Translations under genes and position numbers: made by a program
Part shown: positions 58,541 to 64,000 of the stretch, piece after piece
Layout: each line of letters starts with the position of its first letter
Numbering within the stretch: position 1 is the stretch's first letter
DNA from: an uncultured Succinivibrio sp.
GTDB taxonomy: Bacteria; Pseudomonadota; Gammaproteobacteria; Enterobacterales; Succinivibrionaceae
Direction: 5' to 3'
Length of the DNA: 64,000 nucleotides
Assembly: GCA_934218695.1 (NCBI GenBank)
Contig: CAKQDA010000006.1
Span: forward strand, 32,497 to 96,496
Notes under the pieces: generated by a model
Told to the model about the DNA's origin: nothing
Seen by the model: only the letters and a program-made list of their open reading frames with translations
Databases searched by the model: none

Positions 58541-58831
58541 TTAAAAAGGCAAATCACCAGATCTATTTACAATCTCCACATCTGAATCATCAGATTTTTC
58601 ATTATCAGCCATATTTTCGTCTGATAATGACTGCTGCGCCTTTTTGCGGGCTACAGCAATCTTTTGAGAAAGGCTGTCCAGCGATTTTTTGCAGGAAACC
58701 GCCAGATCCATGCCCTGGCTGTAAACAGATATTGACTCATCAATAGAAAGATTACCTTCCTCAAGTTTAGCAGTCAGTTCTTCGAGTTGTTTCAGTCTCT
58801 CTTCAAGAGATGTCATCTGTTTTCCAGCCAT
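58541..58831 (-). CDS. xseB: Exodeoxyribonuclease VII small subunit
   Basis: A 96-residue protein from the ATG at 58831, whose ribosome binding site GAGGA overlaps the pheT stop region; a GTG at 58843 is also open. SLEERLKQLEELTAKLEEGNLSIDESISVYSQGM is the XseB helical hairpin signature (residues 7-40). A Ser/Asp-rich tail of about 25 residues follows; E. coli XseB has 80 residues. Large subunit xseA is not in the window. Confidence 0.93.
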   Translation of the reverse strand: MAGKQMTSLEERLKQLEELTAKLEEGNLSIDESISVYSQGMDLAVSCKKSLDSLSQKIAVARKKAQQSLSDENMADNEKSDDSDVEIVNRSGDLPF

Positions 58832-58842
58832 TTTTATCCTCA

Positions 58843-61221
58843 CTATGAACGAAGTACAGCACCGAACTTGTTCTTTGCCTCTTCAACAATCTTTGAAGAC
58901 AGCTCGTCAATCTGAGCATCCTCAAGGGTGTGTTCGGTATCCTGAGCAATGACGCCCAATGCAACAGAACGCTTATCTCCTAAGGATTCATCTTCAAATA
59001 CGTCAAAGATCTTAACATCCTGAACAATAGCACCACCGACAGACTTAATCAGTGCTGTCAGAGAAGCTACAGGTACTGCATTGTCAATTACAAATGCAAA
59101 GTCACGACGAACAGATGGGAATTTTGAAATAGGGTGATATACAGGAACCACTCTCTTTTCAACTGCTGAGCGTAACAGTTCAAAAACACCAACGTGCTGT
59201 TTGAAGCCTAAAGCTTTAGCTGTTAAAGGATGCAACATGCCGACGTAGCCTACTTTTACGCCATTCTTAAAGATGTCAGCACTCTGACCTGGATGCAGGA
59301 ACTTCTCATTTGAACGTGCAAATGTGTAAGCCTCAGCATCTGCTGTAACAGACAGTAAAGTCTCAACATCACCTTTTACATCAAAGAAGTCTACTGCTCG
59401 ACTCTTTTGTGTCCATGACTCATCATCAACGTCACCTACTGAAATGCCTGCGATCATTGCTTCCTGACGGACACCGTTTTCTGCATCCTTGTCAATGATA
59501 TAACGAAGTCCCTGCTCAAACAGGCGAACTTTACGCTGCTGACGGTTTGCATTGTATTTAGCTACAATTGACAGTCCTGCCAGCAAACTGGTGCGCATTG
59601 CGGATAACTCAGGTGAAATAGGTGTTGTCAGCATCAGAGGTTTGATATCAGAGAATTCTGATAAAACTTTTGGATCAGTAAATGAGTATGTAATCGCCTC
59701 ATTGTAGCCCACATCAACTAATGCCTTCTTAATCTGTCTGTCCAGAACAACTTCCTCTTTTTCGTGAACCATATACAGATCACTTACAGGAGTTGCATTA
59801 GGAATATTGTCGTAACCATAGATACGGGCAACTTCTTCAATCAGATCTTCTTCAATTGCAATATCAAATCTGAAGCTTGGGCTTACAGCTGTAAAGCCGC
59901 CATCAGTCTTGACAGGATTTAACTCAAGATTCTTTAAAATGGTATATACAGTGCTCTCATCTATATTCTCACCCAATACCTTGCATAACTTTGACATACG
60001 CAGTGTGATTGGCTTGTGAACAGGGATCTTATCTTCAGCAACAACTTCATTGATTGGACCTGCCTTACCGCCTGCAATCGCAATTAACAGCTCAGTTGCT
60101 CTTTCCATTGCGCGACGCTGATTATCATGATCCACTCCACGCTCATAGCGGTGAGAAGCATCAGTATCCAAACCGTACTGACGAGCTCTGCCCTTGATTG
60201 CATCAGGAGAGAAGAATGCTGATTCGAGCAGTACATCAGAAGTATTCTCATCAATACCTGAATTTAAACCGCCAAAAATACCAGCCAAAGCAACAGGACC
60301 TTTGTTGTCAGCGATAACCAAAGTATTGTCCTTTAACTTGATTTCTTCACCTGACAGAACTGTGATTGGCTCATCCTGTTTAGCCTTACGTACAATGATC
60401 CTGCCATTTAGTTTTGCCAAATCAAATGAGTGTAATGGCTGGCTGTACTCAAGCATTACATAATTGGTTACATCAACAATCGGAGATACAGAACGTATAC
60501 CGCAGCGACGTAATTTCTCAACCATCCATAATGGAGATTTAGCCTTCTGATTTACCCCGCGAATTACTCTGTCTAGGTAACGTGGGCAAGCTTCTTTATC
60601 TTCAACTTCTACAGGGAAAATATCATCAATTTGAGGAGCCACACTCTTTACTTCTGGGTACTTGAATTCTTTACCCAAAAGAACAGAAACCTCACGGGCA
60701 ATACCACATATACCAAGGCAGTCAGGACGGTTTGAGGTTAAATCAACATCGATCACACTGTCGTTTAACCTAAAGTATTCGCGTATATCCATGCCCAGAG
60801 GAGCGTCTTCAGGCAACTCCACAATACCATCAGACTCTTCGGCCATACCAAGTTCTTTGTAAGAGCAGAGCATGCCGTTTGACTCAACTCCGCGAAGCTT
60901 TGCTTTTTTGATGGTAATTCCATTTACATGGGCACCGATTAAAGAGCAGCAAACCTTTAAACCTTCACGGCAGTTGTGAGCACCACAGACAATCTGGAAG
61001 ATCTGACCATTACCCACATCAACTTTGGTTACATGCATATGGTCAGAATCTGGATGTGGAACACATTCTAAAACTTTGCCAACTACAACTTTATCAAAGT
61101 TGTCTGCAACAGGGCTGATAGAATCAACCTCCAAACCTGCCATGGTGATCATGTCAGACAACTGTTCTGCATTAAGGTTGTTCTCAACCCACTCATCAAT
61201 CCACTGTTTATTGAAAATCAT
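58843..61221 (-). CDS. pheT: Phenylalanyl-tRNA synthetase beta subunit
   Basis: A 792-residue subunit. It has an N-terminal tRNA-binding domain (VGKVLECVPHPDSDHMHVTKV, about 47-67), the editing B3/B4 domain, the B5 domain and a C-terminal anticodon-binding domain (YHPISKFPSVRRDFAFVI). Length matches E. coli (795). It follows pheS by 33 nt and adjoins xseB, which links tRNA charging to the isoprenoid genes in one apparent run. Confidence 0.98.
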   Translation of the reverse strand: MIFNKQWIDEWVENNLNAEQLSDMITMAGLEVDSISPVADNFDKVVVGKVLECVPHPDSDHMHVTKVDVGNGQIFQIVCGAHNCREGLKVCCSLIGAHVNGITIKKAKLRGVESNGMLCSYKELGMAEESDGIVELPEDAPLGMDIREYFRLNDSVIDVDLTSNRPDCLGICGIAREVSVLLGKEFKYPEVKSVAPQIDDIFPVEVEDKEACPRYLDRVIRGVNQKAKSPLWMVEKLRRCGIRSVSPIVDVTNYVMLEYSQPLHSFDLAKLNGRIIVRKAKQDEPITVLSGEEIKLKDNTLVIADNKGPVALAGIFGGLNSGIDENTSDVLLESAFFSPDAIKGRARQYGLDTDASHRYERGVDHDNQRRAMERATELLIAIAGGKAGPINEVVAEDKIPVHKPITLRMSKLCKVLGENIDESTVYTILKNLELNPVKTDGGFTAVSPSFRFDIAIEEDLIEEVARIYGYDNIPNATPVSDLYMVHEKEEVVLDRQIKKALVDVGYNEAITYSFTDPKVLSEFSDIKPLMLTTPISPELSAMRTSLLAGLSIVAKYNANRQQRKVRLFEQGLRYIIDKDAENGVRQEAMIAGISVGDVDDESWTQKSRAVDFFDVKGDVETLLSVTADAEAYTFARSNEKFLHPGQSADIFKNGVKVGYVGMLHPLTAKALGFKQHVGVFELLRSAVEKRVVPVYHPISKFPSVRRDFAFVIDNAVPVASLTALIKSVGGAIVQDVKIFDVFEDESLGDKRSVALGVIAQDTEHTLEDAQIDELSSKIVEEAKNKFGAVLRS

Positions 61222-61254
61222 TTTTCTTTATCCAACTCGTAATAGGCAAATGTA

Positions 61255-62238
61255 CTATGCAAACTGCTTTAAGAAACGCAGATCATTTTCAAAGAATGCG
61301 CGTAAGTCATTTACGCCGTAACGAAGCATTGTCAAACGCTCTACGCCCATACCAAAGGCATAACCAACATACTTATCCGTATCGATACCTACATTGCGTA
61401 ATACGTTTGGATGAACCATACCGCAGCCTAAAACTTCAAGCCACTTACCACCTTTTCTGCGCAGATCAACTTCTGCAGATGGTTCTGTAAATGGGAAGAA
61501 TGAAGGACGGAAACGAACTTCAAGCTCTTCTTCAAAGAACTTTAACAGGAACTTGTTTAACACACCTTTTAATTCTGCAAAAGAGGTGTGCTCCTCAACT
61601 AGCAGACCTTCTACCTGGTGAAACATTGGTGTGTGGGTCATATCGTAGTCATTACGATATACACGGCCTGGAGCAATAATTCTGATAGGTGGTTTCTGAG
61701 TCTCCATAGTTCTTACCTGAACTGATGAAGTCTGAGAGCGTAACAGAAGTCCGTTTTCGACAGAGAAAGTATCCTGTGAAGAACGGGCAGGGTGATTTGG
61801 AGGCAGATTTAAAGCATCAAAATTATGATAGTCATCTTCAATTTCAGGACCGCCAACAACTGAGAAGCCCATTGACCCGAATATCTCTCTGATTCTTTCA
61901 ATAGTACGGCTGATTGGATGCTCATTACCCAACTCCACCTTACGACCTGGAAGAGAAATATCTACAGTTTCTTTAGATAACTTTTCCTCTAAAGCAGCTT
62001 TTTCAATCTGAGCTCTGCGAGCTTCTACAGCATCAACAACAGCCTGCTTTGCTTCATTGATAACGGCACCACGCTGAGGGCGCTCCTGAGCTGACAGTTT
62101 GCCAAGCTCTCTCATAAAGGCAGCAAACTCGCCTTTTTTACCTAAAAAATTAACACGAACAGCATCTAACTCCTGAAGATCTTTTGCGTTATTTGCTGCT
62201 GCAACGCCATTTAACTTGGCTTCTTCTAGCTTGTCCAT
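61255..62238 (-). CDS. pheS: Phenylalanyl-tRNA synthetase alpha subunit
   Basis: A 327-residue class II catalytic subunit. The N-terminal coiled coil is followed by motif 2 ([22 protein letters not shown]) and motif 3 ([17 protein letters not shown]); FTEPSAEVD lies between. Length equals E. coli. It is first in its run. No Phe-rich leader of the pheM type was convincing upstream. Confidence 0.98.
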   Translation of the reverse strand: MDKLEEAKLNGVAAANNAKDLQELDAVRVNFLGKKGEFAAFMRELGKLSAQERPQRGAVINEAKQAVVDAVEARRAQIEKAALEEKLSKETVDISLPGRKVELGNEHPISRTIERIREIFGSMGFSVVGGPEIEDDYHNFDALNLPPNHPARSSQDTFSVENGLLLRSQTSSVQVRTMETQKPPIRIIAPGRVYRNDYDMTHTPMFHQVEGLLVEEHTSFAELKGVLNKFLLKFFEEELEVRFRPSFFPFTEPSAEVDLRRKGGKWLEVLGCGMVHPNVLRNVGIDTDKYVGYAFGMGVERLTMLRYGVNDLRAFFENDLRFLKQFA

Positions 62239-62413
62239 CGATATATACCAGTATCTAAAAGGACTTGATGTCCAAAAATTACAATTACAGATAACCTACT
62301 ATTATCGCATTTTTAAAGCCTAATAGGAAATTAAAATCACCTATACAAAAACGAAGACTTGTAAACTAATGCTCATACCAACCACGATAACATGATAAAT
62401 ACTAAGGCATAAA
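62239..62413. promoter_or_regulatory. pheS upstream region
   Basis: About 175 AT-rich bases between the ureG remnant and pheS. On the minus strand a small hairpin GGAC-ATCAA-GTCC with TTTT lies near 62260, 20-25 nt before the pheS start, and an 11-codon frame with two Phe codons lies further upstream (near 62340-62375). Evidence for attenuation is weak. Confidence 0.35.
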
Positions 62414-63018
62414 TTAAAGTCTCAGATATTTTTCTATAAAAGCTATTACCTTATCCACACCCTCGTTTTTCTTTAGATTAGTAAAGGTCCAAGGTAAAGC
62501 AGGCCTCATTTTTTTTGTGTCTCTTTCCATAATTTCCAGGCTTGCACCTACATATGGAGCAAGATCAGTCTTGTTGATCACAAAGAAACTGGATTTAGTA
62601 ATACCGGAACACCTTTTCTTGGGTTCTTCTCCCCTTCAGAGACATCAATTACATAAATAGTAATATCAGCTAGTTCTGGAGAAAATGTTGTCGACAGATT
62701 GTCTCCGTCACTTTCTATAAAAATCAGATCCAGATTGTCAAAACGGTGATTAAGCTCATCGATGGCTGCAAGATTCATAGAAGCATCCTCCCTAATTGCT
62801 GTATGAGGACAACCTCCGGTTTCCACTCCAATAATTCTGTCAGCATCCAGGGCTCCTGCCTCTGTCAGAATTCTCTGATCTTCCTTTGTATAAGTGTCAT
62901 TGGTTACAACTCCAATCTGCCATTTATCTCGCATAGCCTTGCACAAAACCTCAATCAAAGCGTTTTTACCACAGCCTACAGGACCACCTACACCAACTCT
63001 TAAAGCACTTTTACTCAT
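62414..63018 (-). pseudogene. ureG: Frameshifted urease accessory GTPase UreG
   Basis: UreG delivers nickel to urease using GTP. Reading from the ATG at 63018 gives intact UreG sequence through [40 protein letters not shown] and [14 protein letters not shown]. One base is then missing near 62608, and the frame ends at 62578. The rest continues in another frame as [20 protein letters not shown] and [10 protein letters not shown] to a stop at 62414, giving about 200 residues in total. The P-loop also reads GPVGCGKN, with Asn where Ser/Thr should bind magnesium. Both changes indicate an inactive gene unless the frameshift is a sequencing error. Confidence 0.88.
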
Positions 63019-63020
63019 AA

Positions 63021-63665
63021 TCAACTTCTAAATATTCTTGAATATTGTGTCTCATGTTTAACACTTAAAATGGAGAGGTTAACTAACCCCGACCTTATTT
63101 CATCATTATTAACAGCAAGTGACTTTTCAATAAGTTCATCACTTAAAGCACTAGCATTCTTTATGCATTTCCAGGCATCCGTCTGACCTAACGGCACCAG
63201 TTTTACTGCAGCAATACACTGTGATTCAATATATGAGTAACAGTTAAGCATCTTCTACAAAGACAGATCTGAACTTTTTGCATACAGTGCAAATGAGCTT
63301 AAATACGAGCGTTTAGCCTCTTCTAAAAACTCTTTGCACTCAGTAAGATCTAAAGAGGATATAAGACGGGAAAAGGCTTTACCTTTGTCATCCTCCTTTC
63401 TGAGCTCACAGGTATTACGCAGAGCTATTGCCTTGTCTGTCCAGTAAGAAAATTCATCAATCGAATCACTTGTGTAAAGATTTCTCAATACAGGTAGCTC
63501 AAAATATACAAGCGATCTTCTGAGGTTATGCAAAAGCCATTTGTAAAAGGAAGGACAGTCTGTAACTATTCTTTGCTCAACAGCAGACTCTAAAGCCTCT
63601 GAATAGGAGAATGCTCCTACAGGAAGATTTGGAGATACCAGAGAAAAAGCCTGAGCAATCAGAAC
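63021..63665 (-). pseudogene. ureF: Urease accessory UreF with in-frame amber codon
   Basis: Minus-strand translation gives UreF from LIAQAFSLVSPNLPVGAFSY to the C-terminal [13 protein letters not shown]. An in-frame TAG at 63255-63257 interrupts it after SSDLSL; the frame resumes directly with KMLNCYSYIESQ and AVKLVPLGQ. No ATG, GTG or TTG start lies between the ureE stop and the conserved N-terminus, so the start also seems lost. UreF gates nickel transfer with UreD and UreG. Full span is about 214 codons, normal for the family. Confidence 0.88.
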
Positions 63666-63941
63666 CTAACCGTTTGCCTGATGTTCATGATGATGGTGAG
63701 AATAAGCACCTGATACAGGTTCGAATTTAGCCTGTTCATGAATTAAAAGGCCTCCAAGTTTTTCAACCATATCATCGAGCACATGAGCTGTCTGGTAGCG
63801 TAAAAAGCCACTTTCATCTATCTGTAGCGGTACATGACGGTTACCAAGGTGATAGGCCAGAGCTGTAAGAGCAATAGGAGTAGGAGCTCTTACAGTACTT
63901 ACATTTTCAAGTGCAGCTTCAATTTTAATGGTGTGGACCCA
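63666..63941 (-). pseudogene. ureE: 5'-truncated urease nickel chaperone UreE
   Basis: The C-terminal ~85 residues of UreE are readable: TIKIEAALENVSTVRAP, AYHLGNRHVPLQI, HVLDDMVEKLGG, then FEPVSGAYSHHHHEH with the nickel-binding His cluster and the stop at 63666. Upstream of about 63935 the similarity stops and the frame closes at a TAG (63942-63944), so the first ~65 residues are missing. The break falls at the start of a possible mobile-element end. Confidence 0.82.
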
Positions 63942-64000
63942 CTAAGCTGAAGATGCTAAAAACAGATTAACTGTGTATAGTATCGATAGAAAGTAAATTA
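63931..64000 (+). mobile_element. Possible terminus of an insertion sequence interrupting ureE
   Basis: UreE similarity ends abruptly near 63931-63935, where plus-strand sequence begins TGTGGACCCACTAAGCTGA, reminiscent of IS3-group ends that start TG and lead into a transposase gene. The element would continue outside the window. No transposase codons are visible in the 70 bases present, so this is a tentative call. Confidence 0.35.

Noticed and set aside
62239..62413. A pheM-type attenuation leader before pheS
   Set aside because: The only short frame has two Phe codons out of 11 and the hairpin before pheS has a 4-bp stem, so the evidence is too thin to call.
62578..63018. UreG as a short functional 146-residue protein
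   Set aside because: The remaining ~55 UreG residues, including the NKTD guanine-specificity motif, continue in another frame right after the break, so this is a truncated frame of a damaged gene.

Overview
The window comes from an AT-rich gammaproteobacterium. The block rpsB-tsf-pyrH-frr-uppS-cdsA-dxr-rseP-bamA-skp-lpxD-fabZ-lpxA-lpxB-rnhB, the rpsT/ribF-ileS-lspA-ispH block, xseB-ispA-dxs, map-glnD-dapD and a complete nqrABCDEF operon are all gammaproteobacterial gene orders. AT-richness, the sodium pump, a Lpt/LPS outer membrane and a urease locus would fit an anaerobic gut lineage such as Succinivibrionaceae. That family assignment is inference; no rRNA gene is present.

Layout. 1-5 kb: a TSUP permease, tRNA-Leu(CAA), and lptG and lptF separated by an AraC-type regulator. 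5-10 kb: lptF, holB, tmk and mltG as one minus-strand run, then a membrane protein with a degenerate GGDEF domain. 10-14 kb: valS and a small secreted protein. 14-21 kb: metY, then ispH-lspA-ileS-ribF, with rpsT divergent. 21-23.2 kb: an unusual non-coding-rich stretch around an orphan MglB-like sugar-binding protein. It holds three tandem copies of a promoter-like/terminator-bounded unit, a fourth unit with the same promoter-like spacing, and a multi-hairpin RNA candidate on the other strand. 23-40.5 kb: the long envelope, lipid and translation block, tilS back to rpsB. 40.8-45.3 kb: map, glnD, dapD. 45.4-53.6 kb: a large secreted protein of unknown function and the Na+-NQR operon. 53.9-62.2 kb: ampG-like, yajQ, dxs, ispA, xseB, pheT, pheS. 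62.4-64 kb: remnants of ureE, ureF and ureG, each carrying its own lesion, ending in what looks like the terminus of an inserted element.

How it works together. Most genes are essential housekeeping: lipid A synthesis (lpxD, lpxA, lpxB, fabZ) and LPS export (lptF, lptG), outer-membrane assembly (bamA, skp, rseP), undecaprenyl and isoprenoid supply (dxr, dxs, ispA, ispH, uppS), fatty acid and phospholipid synthesis (accA, cdsA), peptidoglycan processing (mltG, ampG-like), translation (rpsB, tsf, frr, rpsT, valS, ileS, pheST, map, tilS, tRNA-Leu) and respiration (nqr). The parts most worth a second look are non-coding: the small-RNA array at 21.1-23.2 kb, two structured loci resembling IS200/IS605 right ends without a transposase (33.0-33.2 kb and 53.8 kb), a perfect palindrome at the map start, and the decaying urease genes. 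All calls were made by reading the sequence; no database search was run.
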